From NCBI RefSeq assembly GCF_024171955.1, contig NZ_JAMTCS010000001.1:372001-436000 (forward strand): a DNA stretch of 64,000 nt, given 5' to 3'. Every line of letters begins with the position of its first letter. Position 1 is the stretch's first letter. A program made the translations under genes and the position numbers. The notes below the pieces were generated by a model that was not told the origin of the DNA, searched no databases, and saw nothing but the letters and a program-made list of their open reading frames with translations. The DNA is from Promicromonospora thailandica (lineage in GTDB: Bacteria > Actinomycetota > Actinomycetes > Actinomycetales > Cellulomonadaceae). Shown here in pieces: positions 42,943 to 52,005 of this stretch.

Positions 42943-43905
42943 ATGCGCATCGGCTACACCCTCATGACCGAGCAGAGCGGACCGCGCGAGCTGGTGCGGC
43001 ACGCGACGGCGGCCGAGGAGGTCGGCTTCGACTTCGAGGTGTCGAGCGACCACTACTCCCCGTGGCTCACCGAGCAGGGGCACGCGCCCAACGCCTGGGT
43101 GCTGCTCGGCGCGGTCGCGCAGGCCACGAGCCGGGTGGGGCTGATGACCTTCGTGACCTGCCCGACCATGCGTTACCACCCCGCCGTGGTGGCGCAGCAG
43201 GCGGCGACGCTCCAGCTCCTGGCGGACGGGCGCTTCACGCTCGGGCTCGGCGCGGGCGAGAACCTGAACGAGCACGTGGTGGGCGAGGGCTGGCCGAGCA
43301 TCGACGTACGGCACGACATGCTCGAGGAGGCGGTTCACGTGATCCGCGAGCTGCTCACCGGTGAGCTCGTGACGTGGGAGGGCGTCCACTTCCGCGTGGA
43401 CTCGGCGCGCCTGTGGGACACGCCGGACGCGGGCGTGGAGATCGGCGTCGCCGTCTCCGGGGAGAAGAGCGTGGAGCGGTTCGCGCCCCTGGCGGACCAC
43501 CTGGTGCAGGCGATGCCCGACGGCGACGTGGTGCGGCAGTGGAGCAGCACGCACCCGGGCACCTCGCGGGTGTACGGCCAGCTACCGGTGTGCTGGGACC
43601 CGGACGAGCAGGCGGCGGTCGAGCGCGCGCACGCCGAGTTCCGCTGGTTCGGCGGCGGGTGGGCGGTGAACGCCGACCTGCCCACGCCGGCCGGTTTCGC
43701 CGCGGCCTCGCAGTTCGTGCGCCCGGAGGACGTCGCGTCGTCGATCGCCTGCGGTCCCGACCTGGACCGGCTGGCCGACAGCGCGCGGCCGTTCCTCGAG
43801 GCGGGGTTCACCGACCTGGCCATCGTGCAGATCGGCGAGCACCAGCAGGACCGGTTCCTCGCCGAGGCCGCCGGCCCGCTGCTCGAACGCCTGCGGAACC
43901 TGTAG
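42943..43905 (+). CDS. F420-dependent LLM-class oxidoreductase (TIGR03557-like)
   Basis: A 320-residue luciferase-like TIM-barrel enzyme related to F420-dependent glucose-6-phosphate dehydrogenase. Landmarks are MRIGYTLMTEQSGPRELVRHATAAEEVGFDFEVSSDHYSPW, RVGLMTFVTCPTMRYHPAVVAQQAATL and GRFTLGLGAGENLNEHVVGEGWP. Members transfer hydride between cofactor F420 and an alcohol or sugar; the exact substrate is unknown. AAGGAG precedes the ATG. A TAGTGT -10 (42906-42911) could drive it separately from the EamA gene. Presence implies F420 synthesis in the host. Confidence 0.85.
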   Translation: MRIGYTLMTEQSGPRELVRHATAAEEVGFDFEVSSDHYSPWLTEQGHAPNAWVLLGAVAQATSRVGLMTFVTCPTMRYHPAVVAQQAATLQLLADGRFTLGLGAGENLNEHVVGEGWPSIDVRHDMLEEAVHVIRELLTGELVTWEGVHFRVDSARLWDTPDAGVEIGVAVSGEKSVERFAPLADHLVQAMPDGDVVRQWSSTHPGTSRVYGQLPVCWDPDEQAAVERAHAEFRWFGGGWAVNADLPTPAGFAAASQFVRPEDVASSIACGPDLDRLADSARPFLEAGFTDLAIVQIGEHQQDRFLAEAAGPLLERLRNL

Positions 43906-43939
43906 CGGAACCTGGGGCGGGGAACCCGGAGCAGCCCGG

Positions 43940-45244
43940 TCACGCCCGGCTGAACCGCAGCCCCAGGTGGTCCATCGTGGCCGGGAGGGGGTCGCCCGCC
44001 AGGTAGCGGCCCCGTTCCACGCGCAGGTCGTGCGCGGCGAGGTGCACGAGCAGGTGGGACGTGACCAGCAGCACGAGGTTGCGGCCCGGGCACGACACCG
44101 GGCCGCCGCTGAAGGGCACCAGGCCCCAGTCGGCGTTGTTGCGGCCGTCCAGCCAGGCCTCCGGCACGAACGCGTCGGCGTGGTCGAGCCGCTCCGGGTC
44201 GCGGTGGAAGAACGCGCTCACGACCGCGAACCCCGTGCCGGCGGGCAGGGTGCGCTCCCCCCAGACCGTGGGCTCCGTCGAGTCCCGCAGCACCACGAGC
44301 GTGGTCGGCCACAGGCGCAGCGACTCCAGCACGCAGGCGCGGGCGTACGGCAGCAGCGCCGTGCCGGGCCCCGGGTCCGCCGACTCGGCGAGCAGCCGCG
44401 CGCGGACCTCGGGCCGGGCGGCGACCACGGCGAGCGCCCGCAGCGTCGCGGCCCCCGCGGCGTCGAACGCGAACAGCCAGTGCGGTACCTGGCCCGGCGC
44501 GGTGGCGGCTCCCGCGGCCCGGGCGGCGGCGGCCAGCGTCCCTGGCTCGGCGGCCCCGGTGCGGTACTCCAGGCGGCGGGCGAGCTCCTGCCGGAGGTCG
44601 TCGTCGCGCGGGTGGAAGACCGACCAGTTGGCGTGCCCGCGCAGCGTGTTCAGCAGGTCGACGAGCTCGTGGTCGCCGCGGGCCGGGGCGCCGAACACGA
44701 TCTCGAGCACGACCTCCCACCAGACCCGGGCGAAGGTCTGCGCGTCGAACCCGCCCGACCCGTGCAGCTCGCGGACCAGGACGCCGGCGCCGTGCCGGAC
44801 GGCGTCCGTGAAGGCGGCCCCGTCGTCGTGCACGGGCAGCTCGGTGCGCAGCGCCGCCTCGTTGAACGGCCGCCGGACCGCGCGGTCGGGCGTCGGGGAG
44901 ATGAGCACGCCGTCGGGCTGGAAGTGCCGCAGCGCGCCGACCTTCTCCGTCGTGGCGGGCGTGAAGGGTTCGGGCGATCCCTCCAGCAGCCGGCGCACGT
45001 GGTCGGGCTGCGTGACCACGACCATGCGGCGCGGCCCGAGGCGCAGCGCGAGCGGGGCGCCGTCGTGCCGCGCGCGCAGCCCGGCCAGGACCGCGCGGGC
45101 CGTGCGGTCCGTCTGGTGGCGCTCGGCCCAGGCGGTGGCCCGCGGCCGGCGGACGATCGCCCCCTGGGCCACCAGCGGCGCGAGCACGGAGGTGGCCACG
45201 CGGACCGTCGCGGCCGGGCCCAGGTCGACGGGCGTGTCCGTCAC
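43940..45244 (-). CDS. Cytochrome P450
   Basis: Haem monooxygenase of 434 residues. The haem-binding loop is FSGGPVSCPGRN with the proximal cysteine C385; the ExxR pair is E307-R310 (ESLRLWP); the I-helix AGAAT lies near 262-267, without the usual acidic residue beside the threonine. The PERF-like segment is EAWLDGR. GTG 45244 overlaps the stop of the alcohol dehydrogenase (GTGA), so the two enzymes are made together. No ferredoxin gene is adjacent. The substrate is unknown; the fused-like unusual I-helix may mean peroxide use, which is speculative. Confidence 0.9.
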   Translation of the reverse strand: MTDTPVDLGPAATVRVATSVLAPLVAQGAIVRRPRATAWAERHQTDRTARAVLAGLRARHDGAPLALRLGPRRMVVVTQPDHVRRLLEGSPEPFTPATTEKVGALRHFQPDGVLISPTPDRAVRRPFNEAALRTELPVHDDGAAFTDAVRHGAGVLVRELHGSGGFDAQTFARVWWEVVLEIVFGAPARGDHELVDLLNTLRGHANWSVFHPRDDDLRQELARRLEYRTGAAEPGTLAAAARAAGAATAPGQVPHWLFAFDAAGAATLRALAVVAARPEVRARLLAESADPGPGTALLPYARACVLESLRLWPTTLVVLRDSTEPTVWGERTLPAGTGFAVVSAFFHRDPERLDHADAFVPEAWLDGRNNADWGLVPFSGGPVSCPGRNLVLLVTSHLLVHLAAHDLRVERGRYLAGDPLPATMDHLGLRFSRA

Positions 45245-46467
45245 GGCCGGCCCGGCTGCTCGGCGGTCCGGTCGGCCGGCACGGTCGGGTCGAGCACCAC
45301 CTTGACGCACCCGTCGTCCTTGGCCTGGAACATCGCGTACGCCTCGGCGGCGCGCTCGAGCGGCCAGCGGTGGGTCCGCAGGTCGAGCACGCCCAGCGGG
45401 TCGGCGGGGTCCTGGACGAGCGGCAGCAGGTCGTCCGTCCAGCGCCGCACGTTGGCCTGCCCCTGGCGGATCGTGACCTGCTTGTCGAACAGCCGCAGCA
45501 TGGGCAGCGGGTCCTTCGCGCCGCCGTAGACACCGGACAGGGACAGCACCCCGCCCCGGCGCACCAGGTCGATGCCCAGGAGCAGCGCGGCGAGCCGGTC
45601 GACGCCCGCGTGCTCCACGACCGGCCGGCCGAGCACGTCCGGCAGCAGGCCCGACGCCTTCTGCATCGCCTCGGCGACCGGCGACCCGTGGGCCTCCATG
45701 CCGACCGCGTCGATGACGGCGTCCGGGCCACGCCCCTCGGTCAGGTCGCGCACGGCGCCGAGCACGTCGGTGCGGCTCTGGTCGATCACGGTGGCACCGT
45801 GCCGCGCGGCCATGGCCAGCCGCTCGGGGACCAGGTCCACGCCGATCACGAGGCCCGCGCCACGATGGGCGGCGACCCGGGCCGCCATCTGGCCGATCGG
45901 GCCCAGGCCGAGCACCACGACCGACCCGCCCTCGGGCACGTCGGCGTACTCGACCGCCTGCCACGCCGTGGGCAGCACGTCCGACAGGTAGAGGTAGCGC
46001 TCGTCCGGCTCGCCGTCGTCCGGCACCACCACCGGCCCGTAGTGCGCCTGCGGCACGCGCAGGTACTGCGCCTGGCCGCCCGGCACCTGGCCGTACAGCT
46101 TCGTGTACCCGAACAGCGCCGCACCGCTGCCCTGGTCGGTCACCTGGGTGGTCTCGCACTGCGACTGGAGCCCGCGCCGGCACATCCAGCACCGGCCGCA
46201 GGCGATCCCGAACGGAACCACCACCCGGTCCCCCACGCGCAGGTCGCCGGCCTCCGGCCCGACCTCCTCCACGACACCCATGGCCTCGTGCCCCAGCACG
46301 TCGCCGGCGTCGAGGAAGGGGCCCAGCACGCCGTACAGGTGCAGGTCGGAACCGCAGACGGCCGTGGACGTGACCCGCACGACGGCGTCGGTCGGCTCCT
46401 CGATCCTCGGGTCCGGCACGTCCTCGACCCGGACCTGCTCCTTGCCCTGCCACGTGAGTGCTCTCAT
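45241..46467 (-). CDS. Zinc-dependent alcohol/formaldehyde dehydrogenase-like protein
   Basis: A 408-residue MDR-superfamily dehydrogenase. Catalytic zinc site VCGSDLHLYG, GHEAMGVVEEVG; structural zinc cysteines in GIACGRCWMCRRGLQSQC; NAD fold VVVLGLGPIGQMAARVAAHRG (about 188-208). Length and the long insertions match the glutathione-independent formaldehyde dehydrogenase/threonine-dehydrogenase-like branch. ATG 46467 begins the domain. It precedes the P450 in a two-gene operon, divergent from the heptose operon. Confidence 0.9.
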   Translation of the reverse strand: MRALTWQGKEQVRVEDVPDPRIEEPTDAVVRVTSTAVCGSDLHLYGVLGPFLDAGDVLGHEAMGVVEEVGPEAGDLRVGDRVVVPFGIACGRCWMCRRGLQSQCETTQVTDQGSGAALFGYTKLYGQVPGGQAQYLRVPQAHYGPVVVPDDGEPDERYLYLSDVLPTAWQAVEYADVPEGGSVVVLGLGPIGQMAARVAAHRGAGLVIGVDLVPERLAMAARHGATVIDQSRTDVLGAVRDLTEGRGPDAVIDAVGMEAHGSPVAEAMQKASGLLPDVLGRPVVEHAGVDRLAALLLGIDLVRRGGVLSLSGVYGGAKDPLPMLRLFDKQVTIRQGQANVRRWTDDLLPLVQDPADPLGVLDLRTHRWPLERAAEAYAMFQAKDDGCVKVVLDPTVPADRTAEQPGRP

Positions 46468-46587
46468 GGTCGCCGTCCGATCTGCTCGGGGTGCACGGTC
46501 TCCGGCCAGCCTCACCCGGGACGCGGTCACCCGCACGTGATCACACCCCGGGAGCGCCTCGCCGCCCGGAAGACTGCACGGAGAAGC

Positions 46588-46623
46588 GGTTCGAGATGCG
46601 AGTGGTCGCGGGGCGCTCGAACG
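46588..46623 (+). promoter_or_regulatory. Conserved 36-bp element, copy 2
   Basis: GGTTCGAGATGCGAGT, CGC at 46607-46609 and CGAACG at 46618-46623 match copy 1 at 41567-41602 in order and spacing. The end lies 48 nt before the GTG of the carbamoyltransferase (50 nt in copy 1). No other copy was found in the window by eye. Confidence 0.6.
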
Positions 46624-46671
46624 TGGTGAGAACCGGAAGAAGCCCGGTGACGATCCTCGGTGGAGGTCACT

Positions 46672-48327
46672 GTGCGAGTTCTCGGAGTGAACGCTCTCTT
46701 CCACGATCCCTCGGCCGCGCTCGTCGTGGACGGCCGGATCCTCGCCGCCGCCGAGGAGGAACGGTTCACCCGGCGCAAGCACGGCAAGCGGCCCGTGCCG
46801 TTCGCGGCCTGGGAGCTGCCGGAGCACGCCATGCGGTGGTGCCTGGAGGCGAACGGGCTCACGCCCGGCGACCTCGACGCCGTCGCCTACTCCTTCGACC
46901 CGGCCCTCGCCGAGCCCGCCGAGGCGATGGGCCTCGCCGACCCGTGGGACTGGCTGCGCCTGCGGTACGCCGAACGGGCCCCGCAGTTCATCGCCACGGC
47001 CCTGCCCGGCCTGGACCCCGGCCTCGTCCGGTTCGTGCCGCACGAGGTGTCGCACGCCGCGTCCGCGGCGCTCGCCGCCCCCTTCCCCGCGTGCAGCGTG
47101 ATGTCGCTCGACGGCCGCGGCGAACGCTCCTCCTTCCTGGCGGGCCGGTACGAGGACGGCAAGCTGGAGGTGCTCGCGACCCAGGACCTGCCCCACTCGC
47201 TCGGCCTGGTCTACGAGTCCCTGACCGAGCACCTCGGGTTCCTGCGGTCGAGCGACGAGTACAAGGTGATGGCGCTCGCGTCCTACGGCCGGCCGCGGTT
47301 CCTGCCCGAGCTGCGGGAGCTGCTACGGACCGACCCGGAGGGCGGCTTCGTCGCCGAGGCCCCCGACTGGTCGCAGTGGGCCGCCCCGGGCTCCCCGGGG
47401 CTCACCGACGGCGGCCTCGGCGACGACCAGGCGGACCTCGCGGCGTCGCTCCAGGCGCGGCTGGAGGAGCTGCTCGTCGAGCTGGCCACGTGGCTGTACG
47501 CGCGCACGGGGGACGAGGCGCTGGCGCTCGCCGGCGGGACGGCCCTGAACTGCGTGGCGAACTCGCGGCTGTGGCGGGGCACCCCGTTCGAGCACGTCTG
47601 GGTGCAGCCCGCGGCCGGCGACGCGGGGACGGCGCTCGGCGCCGCCCTCCAGCTCACGGCCGAGGCGGGCGTGGTGCCCGAGCCCATGACCTCCGCGGCC
47701 CTGGGTCCCTCCTGGTCGGACGACGAGCTCGCCGAGGCGCTGCGCACGGCCCGGATCCCGTTCGGCACGCCGGACGACCTGCCGGAGCAGGTGGCCGCCG
47801 TGCTGGCCGACGACGGCATGGTCGCCTGGTTCGACGGGCGCTCCGAGTTCGGGCCCCGCGCCCTGGGGCAGCGCTCGCTGCTCGCGCACCCGGGCCACCG
47901 GGCCAACACGGAGCGGCTCAACCTGGTCAAGGGCCGCGAGCAGTTCCGCCCGGTGGCGCCCATGGTGCTCCTCGAGCACGCCGAGGAGATCTTCTCGGGC
48001 GGCCCGCTGCCCAGCCCCTACATGCTGTTCGTGCACGACGTCGCCCCGGCCTGGCAGAGCCGCATCCCCGCGACCGTCCACGTGGACGGCACGGCCCGCG
48101 TCCAGACGGTCGACGGCTCCCAGCCCCGGCTGCAGGCGACCCTCCGCGCGTTCCGGGACCGCACGGGCCTGCCGGTCCTGGTGAACACGAGCCTCAACAC
48201 GGCGGGCCGCCCCATGGTCGACAGCCCGCGCGACGCGCTCGAGCTCTTCGGTTCCGCACCGGTCGACGCGCTGGTGCTGGGGCCCCACCTCGTCCGCCGG
48301 GCCGACGCGTTCGGGGGTGCGGCATGA
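46672..48327 (+). CDS. Carbamoyltransferase (NodU/CmcH/TobZ family)
   Basis: Transfers a carbamoyl group from carbamoyl phosphate via carbamoyl-adenylate to a hydroxyl, typically of a sugar or antibiotic. The 551 residues contain the N-terminal ASKHA-fold half (VLGVNALFHDPSAALVVDG, AAAEEERFTRRKH, PHEVSHAASAAL, LTEHLGFLRSSDEYKVMALASYG) and the C-terminal carbamoyl-transfer half (DGRSEFGPRALGQRSLLAHP, FRPVAPMVL, VNTSLNTAGRPMVDSPRDAL). GTG 46672 has GGAGG 5 nt upstream. First gene of the heptose operon; its stop overlaps the next ATG (ATGA). Confidence 0.93.
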   Translation: MRVLGVNALFHDPSAALVVDGRILAAAEEERFTRRKHGKRPVPFAAWELPEHAMRWCLEANGLTPGDLDAVAYSFDPALAEPAEAMGLADPWDWLRLRYAERAPQFIATALPGLDPGLVRFVPHEVSHAASAALAAPFPACSVMSLDGRGERSSFLAGRYEDGKLEVLATQDLPHSLGLVYESLTEHLGFLRSSDEYKVMALASYGRPRFLPELRELLRTDPEGGFVAEAPDWSQWAAPGSPGLTDGGLGDDQADLAASLQARLEELLVELATWLYARTGDEALALAGGTALNCVANSRLWRGTPFEHVWVQPAAGDAGTALGAALQLTAEAGVVPEPMTSAALGPSWSDDELAEALRTARIPFGTPDDLPEQVAAVLADDGMVAWFDGRSEFGPRALGQRSLLAHPGHRANTERLNLVKGREQFRPVAPMVLLEHAEEIFSGGPLPSPYMLFVHDVAPAWQSRIPATVHVDGTARVQTVDGSQPRLQATLRAFRDRTGLPVLVNTSLNTAGRPMVDSPRDALELFGSAPVDALVLGPHLVRRADAFGGAA

Positions 48328-49886
48328 CGCCCGCGCCGTCGTACGCGGTGGTGGTGCCCACCGTCGGGCGCACCCGGCTGGCCGCGCTGCTCGCGTCGGT
48401 GCGGCAGGCGGCGGCCGTCGGGCCCGCACCGGAAGAGGTCGTCGTCGTCGACGACCGCCCCGTGCCGCGGCGCGGCCCGAACCCGCCGCTCGACCTGGGA
48501 CCGGACCCGGTGCCCGGCGTCCGCGTGCTGCGCAGCGCGGGCCGCGGCCCCGCCGCCGCCCGCAACGCCGGCTGGCGGTCCGTCCGCACGGAGTGGGTCG
48601 CGTTCCTGGACGACGACGTGGTCGTGCCCCCGCTCTGGGCCGACGCGCTCGCCCAGGACCTCGCCGCCGCCGGGCCCGACGTCGGCGGGGTGCAGGGCCG
48701 GATCCGGGTGCCGCTGCCGGGGCACCGGCCGCCCACCGACCTCGAGCGCAACACCGCCGGCCTGGAGCGCGCCCGCTGGGCCACGGCCGACATGGCCTAC
48801 CGGCGGGCCGCCCTCCAGGCGGTGCACGGCTTCGACGAACGCTTCCCGCGCGCCTACCGGGAGGACGCCGACCTGGCCCTGCGGGTCCGCGCGGCCGGCT
48901 GGGACCTGGAGCGCGGGGTGCGCACCGTCGAGCACCCGGTGCGGCCGGCGGGCGGTCTCGCGAGCCTGCGCGCCCAGGCCGGCAACGCCGACGACGCCCT
49001 GCTGCGCGCGCTCCACGGCCCCGCCTGGCGCACCCGCACCGAGGCGGGGCCCGGGCGCCTGCCCTGGCACGTCGCCACGGTCGCGGCGGGCCTCACGGCG
49101 CTGGGGGCCGGCGTGACGGCGGCCGCCCTGACCGACCGGGACCCGCACACGACCCGTGTCGTGGCCGCCCTCGCGGGCGCCGCGTGGGCGGGTCTGACGG
49201 CGCGGTTCGTCCACGAGCGGCTCGCACCAGGGCCACGCCCCGGCGACGAGGGCCACGCGGCCGAGGTGCGCCGGATGATCGTCACCAGCGTGCTCATCCC
49301 CGTCGCCGCCGTCGCGCACCGCGTGCGCGGGGCCTGGCGCTGGCGGCAGGGCCTGGGCCGGACCGTGCCGCCCTGGCCGCTGCCGGTGCGGGCCGTGCTG
49401 TTCGACCGGGACGGCACGCTGGTCCGCGACGTGCCCTACAACGGCGACCCGGACGCCGTCGAGCCCCTGCCCGGCGCGCGGCGCGTGCTCGACGGGTTCC
49501 GCGCGGACGGCCTGTTCGTCGGCGTCGTGTCGAACCAGTCCGGCATCGGCCGCGGGATGCTGACCGGCGCCCAGGTCGACGCGGTCGACCGCAGGATCCG
49601 CCGGCTGCTCGGCCGCTTCGACACCTGGCAGCGCTGCCCGCACGCCCCCGAGCAGGGCTGCTCGTGCCGCAAGCCCGAGCCCGGCCTGGTGCTGCGGGCC
49701 GCCGACGACCTCGGGGTGCTCCCGGCGGAGTGCCTCGTGGTCGGCGACATCGGCAGCGACGTCGGCGCGGCGGTCGCGGCCGGCGCGCGCACCGTCCTGG
49801 TGCCCACCGAGGTGACCCGGACCGAGGAGCTGACCCGGGCCCCCGCGGTGGCGGCCACGCTCGACGAGGTGGTGACGCTCCTGTGA
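48324..49886 (+). CDS. Fusion of family-2 glycosyltransferase and GmhB-type heptose bisphosphatase
   Basis: 520 residues in three parts. Residues 1-230 form a GT2 (GT-A) domain with VVVDDRPV, metal-binding FLDDDVV (D96-D98) and EDADLALRVRAAGW. Residues about 248-335 contain two to three membrane helices. Residues 355-520 form a HAD phosphatase with catalytic D361/D363 in LFDRDGTLVRD, VVSNQSGIGRG and the zinc ligands C438, H440, C446 and C448 (CPH...CSC), the pattern of D-glycero-D-manno-heptose-1,7-bisphosphate 7-phosphatase. The phosphatase supplies the third step of ADP-heptose synthesis. The joining of both activities, with the enzyme domain on the same side of the membrane as the GT, is unusual. 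Confidence 0.88.
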   Translation: MTPAPSYAVVVPTVGRTRLAALLASVRQAAAVGPAPEEVVVVDDRPVPRRGPNPPLDLGPDPVPGVRVLRSAGRGPAAARNAGWRSVRTEWVAFLDDDVVVPPLWADALAQDLAAAGPDVGGVQGRIRVPLPGHRPPTDLERNTAGLERARWATADMAYRRAALQAVHGFDERFPRAYREDADLALRVRAAGWDLERGVRTVEHPVRPAGGLASLRAQAGNADDALLRALHGPAWRTRTEAGPGRLPWHVATVAAGLTALGAGVTAAALTDRDPHTTRVVAALAGAAWAGLTARFVHERLAPGPRPGDEGHAAEVRRMIVTSVLIPVAAVAHRVRGAWRWRQGLGRTVPPWPLPVRAVLFDRDGTLVRDVPYNGDPDAVEPLPGARRVLDGFRADGLFVGVVSNQSGIGRGMLTGAQVDAVDRRIRRLLGRFDTWQRCPHAPEQGCSCRKPEPGLVLRAADDLGVLPAECLVVGDIGSDVGAAVAAGARTVLVPTEVTRTEELTRAPAVAATLDEVVTLL

Positions 49887-50989
49887 CGACCCCCGACACC
49901 CTTCCCGGCCGGGTCCTGGCGGTACGGCTCGACAGCGACGGCGACGTGCTCCTGACCGGCCCCGCCGTCCGCGCGCTGGCCGCGACGTACGAGCAGGTCG
50001 ACCTGCTCGTCTCCGAGGCCGGCGCCCAGGCCGCCGCGCTGCTGCCCGGCGTCAGCGAGACCCTCCGGTTCGAGGCCCCGTGGTCCGGCACCGAGCCGCC
50101 CCCGGTCTCGGCGCAGGCCGTCACCGACCTCGTGTCCGACCTCGCCACGCGCCGGTACGAGCTGGCCGTGATCTTCACGTCGTTCCACCAGTCGCCGCTC
50201 CCCATGGCCCTGCTCGCCCGCCTCGCCGGCATCCCCCGCGTCGTCGCCACGAGCGTCGACTACCCGGGCTCGCTGCTCGACGTCCGCCACCGGCGCGGAC
50301 CCGGGCTGCACGAGGTCGAGGCGGCGCTCGAGCTCGCGGACCGGGCCGGCGCCCGGCTGCCGGACGGCGACGACGGCCTGCTGGCGGTCCGCCGTCCGCT
50401 CCCCGCCGTACCCGCGGACGTCGCCGACCCGCCCGACCTCGCCGGCACACCGCCGCGGCGCACCGTCGTCGTGCACCCCGGGGCGTCCGTGCCGGCCCGC
50501 GCACCGCTGCCCGAGGACGCCCGGGCGCTCGCCGAGCGCCTCGCGGACGACGGCTGGGACGTGGTCGTCACCGGTTCCGCGGCGGAGCAGGACCTGACGG
50601 CCTTCGTGGCGGGCGACCACGCCACCGACCTCGGCGGCCGGACGACGCTGGCCGAGCTCGCCGCCGTGCTGGAGTCCGCGGCCTGCGTCGTGGTGGGCAA
50701 CACCGGGCCGGCGCACCTCGCCGCGGCCGTCGGCACGCCCGTGGCCAGCCTGTTCGCCCCCGTCGTCCCGGCCGAGCGGTGGCTGCCCTACGGCGTGCCG
50801 CGCCTCGTGCTCGGCGACCAGACAGCGGCCTGCCGCGCCACCCGCGCCCGGACGTGCCCCGTGCCCGGCCACCCGTGCCTCGCGTCGGTCAGCCCGGAGG
50901 AGGTGGCCGCCGCCGTCGACCGGCTCGCCCGCCCCGTCCCCGCCGCGACGGACGGCGTGGACCCGGCCGACGAGGGGTGGCTGTCGTGA
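49883..50989 (+). CDS. Glycosyltransferase family 9 (heptosyltransferase-like)
   Basis: A 368-residue GT-B protein. GT9 landmarks: VLAVRLDSDGDVLLTGPAVRALAATYEQVDLLVSE at the N terminus, VVVHPGASVPARAPLPEDARALAERL, and the donor-site motif VVVGNTGPAHLAAAVGTPVASLFAPVVPAERW (about residues 270-302). GT9 enzymes usually transfer heptose from ADP-heptose. A cluster of cysteines (CRATRARTCPVPGHPC) near residue 325 resembles the C-x(n)-C pattern of GT9. GTG overlaps the preceding stop. Confidence 0.88.
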   Translation: MTTPDTLPGRVLAVRLDSDGDVLLTGPAVRALAATYEQVDLLVSEAGAQAAALLPGVSETLRFEAPWSGTEPPPVSAQAVTDLVSDLATRRYELAVIFTSFHQSPLPMALLARLAGIPRVVATSVDYPGSLLDVRHRRGPGLHEVEAALELADRAGARLPDGDDGLLAVRRPLPAVPADVADPPDLAGTPPRRTVVVHPGASVPARAPLPEDARALAERLADDGWDVVVTGSAAEQDLTAFVAGDHATDLGGRTTLAELAAVLESAACVVVGNTGPAHLAAAVGTPVASLFAPVVPAERWLPYGVPRLVLGDQTAACRATRARTCPVPGHPCLASVSPEEVAAAVDRLARPVPAATDGVDPADEGWLS

Positions 50990-52005
50990 GGGTGCTGCTC
51001 TGGCACGTGCACGGGTCGTGGACCACCGCCTTCGTCCAGGGCGGGCACGAGTACCTGGTGCCCGTGCTGCCCGGCCGCCCGGCGGACGGGCGCGGACGCG
51101 CCCGCACCTGGGACTGGCCCGCCTCCGTGCACGAGCTGACGCCCGACGGCCTGCGCCGCGCGTTCGACGAGGGCGGCGTGGACGCCGTGCTGCTCCAGCG
51201 GCCGCACGAGGCGCGGCTGCTGCGCGCATGGACCGGCCGCCGGGCCGGGCACGACGTCCCGGCCGTCTACCTGGAGCACGACGCACCGGGCGGCCCCGCC
51301 GCCGCGACCCGGCACCCCATGGCGGACGCCGACGTCGTGGCCGGCGGCCGGGTGCCGGTCGTGCACGTCACCGGCTTCAACGCCCTCATGTGGGACACGG
51401 GCCGGGCCCGGACCGTCGTCATCGACCACGGCGTGCCCGATCCCGGCCCCCGCTGGACGGGCGAGCGCGCGCACGTCGCCGCCGTCGTCAACGAACCCGT
51501 GCGGCGGTGGCGCGCCGCGGGCACCGACGTGCTGCTGCACGTGGCGAGCCGGGTGCCGGCCGAGGTGTACGGGATGGGCACGGAGCACCTGGCGGAGCAC
51601 CTGGGCACCCGCGGCCCGACGGCGGCCGCCACGGCCGGCCGCCTGTACGACCTGCCTCAGGCCGCGCTGCACGACCGCCTCGCCGGCGCCCGCGCGTACC
51701 TGCACCCGTACCGGTGGACCAGCCTCGGCCTCGCGCTGCTGGAGGCCATGGCCCTGGGCCTGCCCGTGCTCGCCCTGCCGGTCACCGAGGCCTACGCCGC
51801 CGTGCCGCCGTCGGCCGGGGTGCTCAGCACCGACCCCGACGAGCTCGCGGCCGTGGCCCGGCGCTGGCTCGCCGACCCCGCGGAGGCCGCCGCGTACGGC
51901 AAGGCCGCCCGGGAGCACGTGCTCACCCGCTACCCGCTCGACGTGTTCCTCGACCGGTGGACCACGCTGCTCGACCAGGAGGTCTCCGCATGGGCACGAG
52001 CATGA
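50986..52005 (+). CDS. Glycosyltransferase family 4-like protein
   Basis: A 339-residue GT-B protein. The C-terminal nucleotide-sugar half shows YLHPYRWTSLGLALLEAMALGLPVLALPVTEAYAAV (E-x7-E-like motif near residue 250) and DPDELAAVARRWLADPAEAAAYGKAAREHV. The N terminus VRVLLWHVHGSWTTAFVQGGHEYLVPV begins a Rossmann-like fold. It looks like a shortened GT4 that acts on the same glycan. GTG 50986 overlaps the GT9 stop by 4 nt. Confidence 0.82.
   Translation: MRVLLWHVHGSWTTAFVQGGHEYLVPVLPGRPADGRGRARTWDWPASVHELTPDGLRRAFDEGGVDAVLLQRPHEARLLRAWTGRRAGHDVPAVYLEHDAPGGPAAATRHPMADADVVAGGRVPVVHVTGFNALMWDTGRARTVVIDHGVPDPGPRWTGERAHVAAVVNEPVRRWRAAGTDVLLHVASRVPAEVYGMGTEHLAEHLGTRGPTAAATAGRLYDLPQAALHDRLAGARAYLHPYRWTSLGLALLEAMALGLPVLALPVTEAYAAVPPSAGVLSTDPDELAAVARRWLADPAEAAAYGKAAREHVLTRYPLDVFLDRWTTLLDQEVSAWARA

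Noticed and set aside
46458-48323. Upstream extension of the GT2-GmhB frame across the carbamoyltransferase
   Set aside because: The extension has no domain character, while the carbamoyltransferase is complete in another frame and its stop overlaps ATG 48324.
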